Program-made: the position numbers and the translations under genes
Shown: positions 6,195 through 15,100 of the stretch, one piece after another
How positions within the stretch are numbered: position 1 is the stretch's first letter
How the letters are laid out: every line of letters begins with the position of its first letter
Assembly (NCBI GenBank): GCA_029260675.1
Contig: JAJDCV010000238.1
Coordinates: 1-20,220, forward strand
Origin: Phycisphaeraceae bacterium
GTDB taxonomy: Bacteria; Planctomycetota; Phycisphaerae; Phycisphaerales; Phycisphaeraceae
DNA length: 20,220 bases
Reading direction: 5' to 3'
The notes under the pieces: generated by a model
Told to the model about the DNA's origin: nothing
Databases searched by the model: none
Seen by the model: the letters and a program-made list of their open reading frames with translations, nothing else

Positions 6195-7880
6195 TCACGG
6201 CCGATGCCACTCGACGCATCCGCCACAGATCGTCAGTTCACTCCACCGCTGCTGTTCATGCGCTTCGGCGAACAACGCCGAGCCACGCCAGATGTCGATC
6301 AGCGTTTGCGAGCGCGTGTCCCCAATCGGTGCCCGGCCCTGCCAGTCCTGGTCGCACAACGCCACCATGCCGTCGCTTAGGATCGACATCCGCCGGGTGA
6401 CCTGTTGACACGCCCCACGGGTCGGCGGCTGCATCGGGACCGGGCTCATCGCCGGCATCAGCCCGCAGCCGTCGCACGCCGGCGCAATCAACGCGTGCCC
6501 CATGTAGTGCGTCCACTTGTCGAAGAAACTCTCCAACTCCGGCAACGTGTCGACCGTCTTGACCATCGACGGGGCCAGCCACGGCATCGCGCCCCGTGCA
6601 TCATCGCCGTTCCCCGCCCGGCGGATCCGTTCGTTGTACAGCCACTCGATATTGTTCAACACCCCCTTGAACCCGTCTGTCCCCATCGTCTTCTGATAGG
6701 TTTCCTTCGTGTCCGCGTTGAACCGGACCACGATCAGGTCGACCGGCAATTCCAGCAGGCCCTCCAATTCCTGCTGATCGCAGATCAGGTCGGTTTCCAT
6801 CCCGACGCTCATGACACCGGCCTCATGCGCCGCCGAAGCGATCCGGCCAAGGTCCGGGTGCAGCATCGCGTCACCCAGCCCCCCGAGCATCAACGTCACA
6901 TCTTGCCCCGAATCTGCATCGGCGAGTTGTTCGATGATACGAAGCGCCAACTCCGTGTCGATGTCCGGCCTGTCAAACGTCACGTGATGATGAGGCGTAA
7001 CCGGGCCGGACACTTTCCGGCGGGGCGTCAGCTCCATCGTGACCATCCTCGGCAACCAACGGTAGGCCATCGCGGGGTCATCGGCCCGCACCGCTCGACA
7101 GGTCCGTGTGACAGTGTCGGCGTCGGCCTCACCTAGCTTATCGCCCAGGCGCGCAGCGATCGCTTTGATCATCGCAATGCCGCGCGTCGTGTCGTAGATC
7201 ATGCGCTCGACGGTGTCGCGCACCGCCGGCGGGATCGTGCAGTTGACATCACGCCCGACCGGGTCGATGTGCGGCTGCACCGGGTTGTACGCCAGGATGT
7301 CCCCAAACCCCGCCGCCCCGTCGCGCAGCTGCTCCAGGATCTCCAGGCTGACCGCGATCCCCGATAGGCCCGGCGGGGCCTGCGTGAAGATCATCTTCAT
7401 CGCCTCGACATCCTCATAGAGCATGTCCAACTGCTTGCTGGCGTAGTGCGGATCAAACAGGCACCAGTCGCCGCGGACGATCAGCGCGGTCCTCCCGCCA
7501 TGCTCTCGAAGCGCCTCAGCCAATGGGCCCGGAGGCAATAACTCGTCGTAACAGGTCGCGCCGCCCAATCCACCGCGCCAATTCGGCTGCGCCCACTTGC
7601 GTGACGACACCCACCGGCGCGTCAATTTATCGTCTAGGCCCTGGGGGTCCACGAAAGTCAAAACAGGTTTGCTGATCTTCAATCTCGACAGGTCGACTAT
7701 AGAAAGCGGGTCCTGCCCCGGCGGATGGATCAACACGATTTTTTGGACCTGCGGGACCGACGCCGCCCGGCGGATGGTGTGCTCCAATATATTCGCGTCG
7801 CCGAGTTGATCCGTAAGCCGGGCGCGCAACCCAAGCCGGCTTGTCTTGGTATCGGTCGGGATCAGGACGATCGCGGGCAT
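6195..7880 (-). CDS. Fusion: SpsF-like nucleotidyltransferase domain + radical-SAM-like/SPASM domain lacking the cluster cysteines
   Basis: A 561-residue protein with two recognisable halves. Residues 1-~245 resemble the GT-A-fold cytidylyltransferase family of SpsF: IVLIPTDTKTSRLG near the start (only SRL of the usual ARxxSxRLPGK kept) and ALIVRGDWCLFDPHY (~132-146), equivalent to the GD.PL.DP metal site. Residues ~280-555 follow a radical-SAM/SPASM layout: MELTPRRKVSGP (282-293) stands where ELTxxCNLxCxxC is expected, GGLGDAMLHPDL (333-344) matches GGEPLLHPDL, and a SPASM-like region has C469, C472, C491, C509 (ALCDQDWQG) and C552/C555 (CGGC). The radical-SAM cluster cysteines are absent, so AdoMet radical chemistry is doubtful. 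The ATG at 7880 has AGGAAGAG 8 nt upstream; GTG 7922 is less likely. It sits between the Maf and neuA genes, suggesting a role in making or attaching the sugar. Confidence 0.7.
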   Translation of the reverse strand: MPAIVLIPTDTKTSRLGLRARLTDQLGDANILEHTIRRAASVPQVQKIVLIHPPGQDPLSIVDLSRLKISKPVLTFVDPQGLDDKLTRRWVSSRKWAQPNWRGGLGGATCYDELLPPGPLAEALREHGGRTALIVRGDWCLFDPHYASKQLDMLYEDVEAMKMIFTQAPPGLSGIAVSLEILEQLRDGAAGFGDILAYNPVQPHIDPVGRDVNCTIPPAVRDTVERMIYDTTRGIAMIKAIAARLGDKLGEADADTVTRTCRAVRADDPAMAYRWLPRMVTMELTPRRKVSGPVTPHHHVTFDRPDIDTELALRIIEQLADADSGQDVTLMLGGLGDAMLHPDLGRIASAAHEAGVMSVGMETDLICDQQELEGLLELPVDLIVVRFNADTKETYQKTMGTDGFKGVLNNIEWLYNERIRRAGNGDDARGAMPWLAPSMVKTVDTLPELESFFDKWTHYMGHALIAPACDGCGLMPAMSPVPMQPPTRGACQQVTRRMSILSDGMVALCDQDWQGRAPIGDTRSQTLIDIWRGSALFAEAHEQQRWSELTICGGCVEWHRP

Positions 7881-7922
7881 CGGTGAGGCTCTTCCTGTGT
7901 AAGTGTGTTCTCTCGCTACCAC

Positions 7923-9875
7923 TCAGACCGTCGCGGGGCTCGGGCTTTCTTTCCTGTTGACCTTCTCTTGCGGTTCCGTCCGGGCAAGCCGGTGGCTCTT
8001 GTCGACACGCTGCTGCGCCTCATCGAGGATACTCAGCGCCTCGTCACACGCCTGAGTCAGCCAATCGAGGTTTTCGATATCGCGCTCGATCTGGTTGGTC
8101 TGCCGTGTGAGCTTGTCTTTGCTGACTTGGGCGATGGCCCGGTCGGCCTTGGCGCGTTTGAAGGAGCCGACCGTGTTCAGGGCATTGACCAGGTTGAAGG
8201 TCGACGCCAGCTCTTGCTCGACGTGTCTTTGCAGCTTGTTCAGCTGGGTGAACAGCTTGCCGACCCGGGCCTGGTCACGCTGGTGCTCAAGCATCTGCTT
8301 GAGGATCGAGGTGGATTTCTGGGCCGTGCTGCGCAGGTCGTTGACCTCGCGGACACGCCGACGCAGCAGCACACGCAACTCGCCGAGCCTGGCCCGGTCC
8401 AGCTCCTTAGGCGGGATCGGCAGCTCGGGGGTTGGCCGGGTCGCGTGTTTTTCAAGCGCTTCGGCGAGTGTGATCGTCGTGGTGTGTTCCTTGCGGACGC
8501 CGCCCTCGGTCGCGTCGAGGATCGTCTGCGTGGCGGTCGCAAAGTCACGCTCGAATTGTTTGAGGTAGGTCACCATCTGCTCGTCGGTGTAGATCGGTCG
8601 GCCGTGGATGTCCTCGGCCTTGCGGAGGTGGCCCTTCATCCGCACCACCCGACGCCACTCCATCATCTCGATCGTGTTAAACGGGTTCAGTTCGCTGGAC
8701 CACACCTGATGCACCGCGGTCCCCGGTGCGTAGTACAGCCCGTCGGAGAAGCCCAGGTCCTGACCGATGAAGATGATCGGGTTACACCCCAGGTGCTGCG
8801 CGAGGTAGAACGACAGGTGCGCCACCGTCGCCCCGGACTTCAACGCGATCCGAGGCACCGCCATCTCATCGAGCAGCAGGTCGTTGAATTGCGAGTACGG
8901 CACGCGGATCGGGCCGGGGAACCCTTCCAGCACCATGCGGTGGGCCTTGGGCTCGGCGACCAGCGTCACGTCCGGCAGCGGCGGCAGGCCCTCGTAGAAC
9001 CGGCTGGAGATATGCGAGTAATCCAGGGCCGTCACAAAATCGGGCTTGATCCCCCTGGCAAGCAGCGGCTTGAGCACAGTCTGCGCCGCGATCAACACCA
9101 CCTTCGATCGTGTCTGCGGGTCGCTTAACAGGTCCACGTTCTTGACCAGGCTCGGCCCGGCCGCGACACACACCGCAGGGTAGCCCTCGGCGATCTGATG
9201 CAATTCGTCCGTCCCCGCGCCCGCGGTGTAATGATCGATGTTACTCGCCAGGTTCCGGCAGGTCCGCGCCGCGTTGACCAATGCTGTCGCCACGTTCGTC
9301 CGGCAAAACGCCAACACCTCCGCGATCATCTTCCCGAAATCCTTGGTCGCCTGCTCGTGAAGCTGCCGGGTCGGTGGGTGGGTCAGCAGGTGCATCCCCT
9401 GGGTCACCGTCCCCGCGTGCTTCTCGATCCGTTCCAGCAACGCCGCGCGATCGGTCCGGCTGTCCGCCAGCAGCAACTCCCCCCGCGTCAGCCAGCCCCG
9501 GTGATCGATCCGTTCGAGCACCGCACGCCACATCCCCGCGTCCGGCTCGAACACGATCAACACACCCCGCTCGCCCATCTGCTTGGACAACTCCGCCACG
9601 TGGTAGCCCAGCCCCATCCCCAGCACCACCACGCAGGCGATCTTGTCGTATTCGATCCCCTCAACCAGCTTGGCCGCCTCTTTGGCTGGGTCGTACCGGC
9701 TGGCAAGCCACTGCGTCCGGTCCTGGTGCTGAATCCCCGCGGTCAGCGGCCCGGACTTTGAATCCGACCAGTCCAACGCCGCCGGCTCAGCGTCTTCGAT
9801 CCGCGACGCCAGGTCGGGATCCTGCCTGCGGAGCACGGCCAGGTTCAGGCCCAGGATGTTACTCTGTTGGGGCAT
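7923..9875 (-). CDS. Maf/MptE-like (DUF115, MAF_flag10) motility-associated glycosyltransferase-type protein
   Basis: A 650-residue cytoplasmic protein. Relatives called motility accessory factors transfer nonulosonic acids to flagellin Ser/Thr. Residues ~75-200 form a Rossmann-like N-domain (CVVVLGMGLGYHVAELS, VLIVFEPDAGMWRAVL). The DUF115 core is at ~205-380: AVCVAAGPSLVKNVDLL (AGPSL at 239-243), AAQTVLKPLLARGIKPDFVTALD, SGATVAHLSFYLAQHLGCNPIIFIGQDLGF (GQDLGF 371-376). Residues ~490-630 are charged and helical, probably coiled coil, and may bind the acceptor protein. The start lacks a clear ribosome-binding site; a possible -10 GATAAT lies 11 nt before the ATG. It is the first gene of the operon with the SPASM fusion, neuA and neuC. 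The assignment to glycosylation rests on family and context; no flagellin gene is in the window. Confidence 0.85.
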   Translation of the reverse strand: MPQQSNILGLNLAVLRRQDPDLASRIEDAEPAALDWSDSKSGPLTAGIQHQDRTQWLASRYDPAKEAAKLVEGIEYDKIACVVVLGMGLGYHVAELSKQMGERGVLIVFEPDAGMWRAVLERIDHRGWLTRGELLLADSRTDRAALLERIEKHAGTVTQGMHLLTHPPTRQLHEQATKDFGKMIAEVLAFCRTNVATALVNAARTCRNLASNIDHYTAGAGTDELHQIAEGYPAVCVAAGPSLVKNVDLLSDPQTRSKVVLIAAQTVLKPLLARGIKPDFVTALDYSHISSRFYEGLPPLPDVTLVAEPKAHRMVLEGFPGPIRVPYSQFNDLLLDEMAVPRIALKSGATVAHLSFYLAQHLGCNPIIFIGQDLGFSDGLYYAPGTAVHQVWSSELNPFNTIEMMEWRRVVRMKGHLRKAEDIHGRPIYTDEQMVTYLKQFERDFATATQTILDATEGGVRKEHTTTITLAEALEKHATRPTPELPIPPKELDRARLGELRVLLRRRVREVNDLRSTAQKSTSILKQMLEHQRDQARVGKLFTQLNKLQRHVEQELASTFNLVNALNTVGSFKRAKADRAIAQVSKDKLTRQTNQIERDIENLDWLTQACDEALSILDEAQQRVDKSHRLARTEPQEKVNRKESPSPATV

Positions 9876-9886
9876 AACGTCTAGGT

Positions 9887-9892
9887 ATTATC
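9887..9892 (-). promoter_or_regulatory. Candidate -10 box of the Maf-neuA-neuC operon
   Basis: GATAAT on the minus strand ends 11 nt before the ATG at 9875. No good -35 is seen 16-18 nt further up (CAAGCG at 17 nt). If used, transcription would begin within about 5 nt of the start codon, fitting the lack of a ribosome-binding site. Weak evidence. Confidence 0.3.
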
Positions 9893-9997
9893 GGAACACC
9901 TGCCCTCGGCGCTTGATATTCGGCTATGGGAGTCGCCACCTAAATAAAGGGCTCGGCTAGATTTGCCCGTGGGGCCTTGGGCGACAAAGATGTGGGG

Positions 9998-10600
9998 ATG
10001 AACCTTGACTCCCCGCCGATGCTAGAGCACCTGTTTCTGGAGTCGCCCTGGGCGGTGATGGCGATTGGTGTCATTACCGCCATCGTCTTGCTGACGGTAG
10101 GGCGGCAGCGACGAAACAAGTGGCTGGCCTTGGCCTCGCTCGGTGCGTTTGCTCTTGCGGCCGGGGTCTGGTTTCTGGCTTCGGCGGTGACGACCGATCG
10201 CGAGCAACTGATTCTGGATACCCAAGCCCTCGTCGCCGCGACATCGCCTCTGGATCATGCGGCCTTGGACCTTCTGATCGACCCGTCGGCCACGGTCAGC
10301 GGGCCGGACGGCACGGTCTGGCTTCCCGCCGGGCAGCTCAGGCCACGCCTGCGCACCGCGCTGGCTCGGGTCTCCCTCCACGGCCAACGGGTCCGTTTTG
10401 TCCAGGCGATCGCACACGACACCGGCTGGGCTGAGTCGACCGTCACCGTCCGCACCGAGATTGCCGGCGGAGCCCCGATCTACACCGGCTGGCTCCTGTC
10501 CTGGCACCGGGGGCAGGAACCCGCCGGCGCTTGGCGCGTGGTTGATATACGATGGTTGCGCTTCCAGGGCCAAGGGGTCCAACGGGGCATGATGCCCTGA
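9998..10600 (+). CDS. Small membrane-anchored NTF2-like (SnoaL-fold) protein, unknown function
   Basis: A ~200-residue protein with two membrane helices (about 18-35 WAVMAIGVITAIVLLTVG and 43-63 LALASLGAFALAAGVWFLA) separated by a basic RQRRNK loop, then a soluble domain of ~130 residues. The soluble part has the helix-then-sheet pattern of NTF2-like/SnoaL domains (TDREQLILDTQALVAATSPLDHAALDLLID..., ending in a strand WRVVDIRWLRFQG). No catalytic residues can be assigned. I chose ATG 9998; TTG 9977 and ATG 10019 are alternatives and none has a strong ribosome-binding site. It is divergent from the Maf operon and 16 nt upstream of the next gene, so probably cotranscribed with it. The function is not recognised. 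Confidence 0.65.
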   Translation: MNLDSPPMLEHLFLESPWAVMAIGVITAIVLLTVGRQRRNKWLALASLGAFALAAGVWFLASAVTTDREQLILDTQALVAATSPLDHAALDLLIDPSATVSGPDGTVWLPAGQLRPRLRTALARVSLHGQRVRFVQAIAHDTGWAESTVTVRTEIAGGAPIYTGWLLSWHRGQEPAGAWRVVDIRWLRFQGQGVQRGMMP

Positions 10601-10616
10601 CACGAAAGGACGACCC

Positions 10617-11624
10617 ATGCCTCCGCCCCTGACACACACCCAGACACCTGCCTGGTCCCGGCCAAATCGGCTTGTGCGATTCGGGTTATTCACAACCTGT
10701 TGCCTGGCCCTGCTCGCGTTATCTAACCCGGCACACGCACAGGAAACCGAGTCCTACGACCTTCGCCCGCAGTGGGAGGTTGGCCAGACCGCACGCTACG
10801 AGGTCTGGTCCAGCCGAACCCAGCACGCCACCGTCTCCCTCGCCGGCCAGAGCCGTACCACCGACCTGGTCATGTCCAGCGAGGGTGAAATCACCTGGAC
10901 CGTCGACCAGGTCAAAGCCGATGGCTCGTCGGTCTGCACCATGACCATGGATTGGCTTTCACTGGACTACACCCCGGAAGACGGCAAGACCCTCAAGAAC
11001 GATTCACGCAAGGGCAGCGGCGACATCGAGCCCTACCACGCGCTGCTCAAGGCGATGACCGGCGTCCCGATCAAGGTCTCCGTCGGGCCCGACGGCACGG
11101 TCACGAAAGTCCAGGGCGTCAAGGCCATCAGCTCCAAGATCAAACCCGATCTGAAAGATATGGTCCCCGATGACCTGGACTTCATCGAGACCGCGACCGA
11201 CCTCGCCACGCTGGTCGCCGCCCCGCAGGCCATCGAGGTCGGCAAGAAATGGAAGACCGACTTGAAGTGGACCTGGTCCGACTCACCGTTCGAGGGCTAC
11301 ATGCATCACGATACGTCATTCACGTTGACAGGTATCGAAGATGTCGCCGGGATCCCGATCGCGGTCGTCGATAGCCGATCCAAACTCAAACTCGAACTGG
11401 ACCGCTCCGATCTTCCCGAGGGCATGCCCCCGTTCGACGTCAAACTTGTCAAGGGCGAGTTGCTATCCCAGGTCATGTTCGACCTGACACGTAGAGAGGC
11501 GGTCGGTCGCAACGCGGTCCAGACCACCACGATCGACGTGACCATCCGCATGCCCAACGCCACCATCTCCCGCCGGGTTGAGGAGACCCTCCAGGGCCAG
11601 TCCCTGCGGGTCGAAGAAGAATGA
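10617..11624 (+). CDS. Secreted DUF6263-like protein, unknown function
   Basis: A 335-residue exported protein. It has a long basic N-region, a hydrophobic core LFTTCCLALLALSNPAHA and probable cleavage after AHA (~41). The mature part is beta-rich: LRPQWEVGQTARYEVWSS..., a conserved-looking TWTVDQVKADGSSVCTMTMDWLSLDY, the GPDGTVTKVQGVKAI segment, then two further strand repeats around IEVGKKWKTDLKWTW and GELLSQVMFDLTRREAVGRNAVQTTTIDVTI. This layout is that of planctomycete DUF6263-like periplasmic proteins, whose biochemical role is unknown to me. The start is well supported by AAAGGA (10605-10610, 6-nt spacing). It sits between the NTF2-like protein and the DUF423 protein on the same strand. 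Confidence 0.7.
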   Translation: MPPPLTHTQTPAWSRPNRLVRFGLFTTCCLALLALSNPAHAQETESYDLRPQWEVGQTARYEVWSSRTQHATVSLAGQSRTTDLVMSSEGEITWTVDQVKADGSSVCTMTMDWLSLDYTPEDGKTLKNDSRKGSGDIEPYHALLKAMTGVPIKVSVGPDGTVTKVQGVKAISSKIKPDLKDMVPDDLDFIETATDLATLVAAPQAIEVGKKWKTDLKWTWSDSPFEGYMHHDTSFTLTGIEDVAGIPIAVVDSRSKLKLELDRSDLPEGMPPFDVKLVKGELLSQVMFDLTRREAVGRNAVQTTTIDVTIRMPNATISRRVEETLQGQSLRVEEE

Positions 11625-11675
11625 AGCCGGCTGGGATGTGCACACACCGACACACCGCGATGGAGTTCCGTAGCG

Positions 11676-12092
11676 ATGCCTAAGTTGTCTGATGACCGCC
11701 CCGCACGCGCCTTGGTTATCGTCGGCGCTTTACTGGGAATGTTTGCGGTTGTCGCCGGGACATTCGCAGCCCACGTCCTGGATAAGAACCTCGATCCCAA
11801 GATGTTAAATACATTCGAGGTGGCCGTGCGCTACCACATGTACCACGCCCTGTCCGTGTTGGTCACGGCTTGGGCCTACACACGCTGGCCCGGCCGGATG
11901 CCGCAACTGGCGGGTTGGTTCTTCGTCGCCGGCGCCGTCCTGTTCAGCGGGAGCCTGTACCTATTGGTCGCCACCGGCGCGAAGTGGCTGGGGATGGTCG
12001 CCCCCATCGGCGGCAGTGCCTTCCTGGTCGGCTGGCTGATGCTGGCACTGACACCCTTTACGGGTAAGCCCGACGAACACAGTGGGGCCTGA
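11676..12092 (+). CDS. DUF423 family small integral membrane protein
   Basis: A 138-residue inner-membrane protein with four hydrophobic segments. It carries the DUF423 pattern GTFAAHVL (~28-35), then FEVAVRYHMYHALSVLV (~47-63), matching the family's GAFGAHxL and F.TAVRYQMYHALALL motifs, and a Gly-rich last helix region (MVAPIGGSAFLVGWLMLAL). Length is typical of the family. The function of DUF423 proteins is not established. The start ATG has GGAG at 11662-11665 (10-nt spacing). It follows the DUF6263-like gene by 51 nt and is convergent with the LEPR gene, whose stop is 22 bp away. No terminator is seen between them. Confidence 0.85.
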   Translation: MPKLSDDRPARALVIVGALLGMFAVVAGTFAAHVLDKNLDPKMLNTFEVAVRYHMYHALSVLVTAWAYTRWPGRMPQLAGWFFVAGAVLFSGSLYLLVATGAKWLGMVAPIGGSAFLVGWLMLALTPFTGKPDEHSGA

Positions 12093-12114
12093 TCACCGCA
12101 TCAGATCCCGTGGG

Positions 12115-15100
12115 TTACTCGTCGTCATCACTTTCCCACAAGCCGAACGCGGGCGTGTATCGGCTGCCCTCAGCATCACCGAACGCGGACCGATCCGATG
12201 CGCGCCAGTTTGCGATCGCCAGGCCTCGCCCCGGGTCGGTCTGTGCGCGTGATACCGACGCCTGACGCCGCTTGGATCGGCGATCCGATGCTTCGGGCCC
12301 GTTGACTGCCGTGGACTGGGTTTGCGCGACCGGAGCCACCGCTTGGGTAGTCAGGGGCTGAGTCTCGGCAGCGACAACCTCTTCTACCACGGCGCTACTC
12401 GCTTCGGCAGCAGGGGGTGTCCCCGCGTTCCAATTACCCAGCACCGTGTTCAGGTCTTCGATCCCGACAAATCCGTCGCCCGAAGGGTCCGCCAGCGGGT
12501 CGGCCGGGGGCACGTTCAGGTTCCAGTTGCCAAGCACGATATTCAAGTCATTGATCCCGACGAAACCGTCGCCGTCCAGGTCGCCGATCAATTGCGTCGT
12601 TGAGTCCACCGTGACGAGGTAGTCGCCCAGCGATGCCGGCTGCGCCTGCACGCTCAGGAAGACAAAGCCGTTGGCCGGCGCGGACCAGATGATCTGCGCG
12701 TGTGTCCCGCCCGGGCTGGACCCGGTGTCCTGGGTAATCACCGCGCCGCCGCCGTCATAAAGTGTCAAGGTGGCGTCCGGCACACCCAGGTCCAGCACTT
12801 TGAAGGTGTAGGTGAGCCCAGCCACCACGGGAACTCGGAAGAAGTCGATGTCGCCCCCCACCTCGATCGAACCCGCCGCCAATGGGCCCAGCAGATCAGT
12901 CGCCCCGCCGGTCGTGTCACCGTGGTCATCGGTCTCCTGCACCGCGAGCTGGTAGTCACCGGCGGCGCCCCCGTTGCCGACGACTTCAAGGAAATAGACG
13001 TCGCTGATGGCCACGGAGAAATCGATCTGTGCCAGCGTCCCGCCCGCCGCAGGGCCTGTATCGGATGCCAGCTGTGTCAATCCGCTGGTGTAGAACCGGA
13101 TCTCCGCGTCGCCCAGCCCCGCGTCGAGCACGCGGAAGGTGTAATCGTTGCCGCCGTTAAGGTTCAGTTGGAACCAGTCCGTGTCGGTTGATCCCATCTG
13201 CCCGTCTGTGGTTGAAGGCACGGTGACAAGGGTCGCGTTGTTCTTGTCATCGCCGTGGTCGTCGGGGGTCGCTGGAACCTCGGCGCTCGGGGCGCTGACG
13301 TTGGTGTCGGTGTCGATCGCGACGATCTGGTAGAAGTAGGCCGTGCCGTTGACCGCCGTGTTGTCGGTGAAATCACTGACCAATACGGGTGTGACGTTCA
13401 ACGTAGTAAACGGCCCACCGGATACGGTGGCACGTTGCACGTCATACCCAAGCAGATCGGGCTCGGCGTTATCGTTCCAATCCAGCTGGACCTGGTTGTC
13501 ACCCGGGGTTGCCACCACCCCGCTAGGCGCCGATGGGATCTCACTTGGCGGCGCCCCGAAGAACGTCATCGCCGCGGCCATTACCGCCGCCCGGTCCGCT
13601 TCGGTTGTGATCGTCTCGAACGGGAACGCCAGCAACACCACGTCCCCGTCGACCGAACCTTTCTTCTGGATCGCCGCGCCACCCCCGATCCCACCGACGT
13701 AGTTCAACGCCGTGACCGCACCGCCCAGCGGGTTGATCACGTCGGGGAACTCGGCGTCGTAGAACAGCGAGCCGTCGTCGAAGCTGAAAGATAACCCAGC
13801 GAAGATCGACCCCGCCGCGCCGGTCACGTTGTGTGTGTTGGCGTCGTCGGCGACGTAGTCCGCACGCAGCGTGTTGTTGTAGAAGCTCCGGCCGTTGTTC
13901 AGGTTGTCAAGATCCCACCCGATCTCCGTGCCGGAAACAAACAGGTCACCGCCCCCGGCGATGAACGCGGTGACAAGCGCTTGCTCGGTCACGTTGAAGG
14001 TGTCGTCGGTACTGGACTCTTCGCCGAGGATCCATACGACCGTGTCGTAGTCGCTAAGCAGCACGTCGCCAGAGATGATGTTTTCGTTTTGGGCCGTGTC
14101 GATCCCCAGAGCCGTGTTGAAAGCCTCGATGGCCTCGGCGGCCTGGACTGCGTAGTCGCCCGCGTTCTGGAAACGGGGCCGGATCCGGTCAACGACCCAC
14201 CCGTTAGGCTGGCTCTCACGGGAGTTACCGTTCCGATCAATCCGGTCAAAACCGTTGACGATCAGCACCTTGGACAGAGGCGGGGTGGGTAGCGGTGTAG
14301 CGGCGACCACCGAAGAGCCAAGCGACTCGCCGCCCGAGTTGATCGCGACGACCTTGAAGTAGTGCGTGCCGTTGGCGCTGTCCAGCCCGGTCATGACGTG
14401 GCTGGCCGTCGCGCCCCCGGCGACGAACGTCCCGCCGTCGAACCCCAGCCCGTTCAGCGAGGTGTAGACGATGTACCCGGTCGGCGTCCCCCCACCGATC
14501 GCCGAAAACGCCGGTGGGGTCCAGCTAACAGTCACCGTCCCGTCGCCGTTTGTCTCGGCCTTGGTATCCGTGACCGGGTCGGGCAGGAAGGTGATGGGCG
14601 TCGCCCCCCCGTCCACCGAGTTGAAATAACGGACCATGCCCTGGTACGTCGCCCTCGCTACCGCGTCGCGCACATCCGCGTCACGCATCAGGTTCAGGTC
14701 AAGGGTATTGTCGTGGAACGCCCACTCGATGATCGTCGCGTCGAACTCGTTATTGATGTAGTTGTTGTTGATCTCGCCGAACTCGATGTCCGACCGGTCC
14801 AGCGTGTGGGTGCTGCGGTTTTGCCAGTTGTGCTCGAATGTGCCGTTAAGTGCGACCATGTCGTCGTTGATCTCCGCCGACACGGTGTTGGCTAAGAGGA
14901 ACTGGTTGGGCGTCGCGGTGTCGGGGTCGTTGTTGCCGTTAACCAGCCCCAGCGTGCCGCGGCTACTTCCGCCGCCGGCGTTTGAGTGGTAGCTGATAAA
15001 CACCCGGTCGCTCAGCGACCCGTCCGCCTCACGGTTCATGAACTCGGCGAAACGCGGCGGCGCGCTGACCGTAAAGGTGGTGCCCCCGTACTCACTGCTG

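Noticed and set aside
7905..9128. 407-codon plus frame opposite the Maf gene
   Set aside because: Typical antisense shadow of a GC-rich gene; no domain pattern.
12400..12600. Repeated DNA near the LEPR gene end as a tandem repeat element
   Set aside because: It is the coding sequence of the two dockerin-like repeats, explained by the protein.
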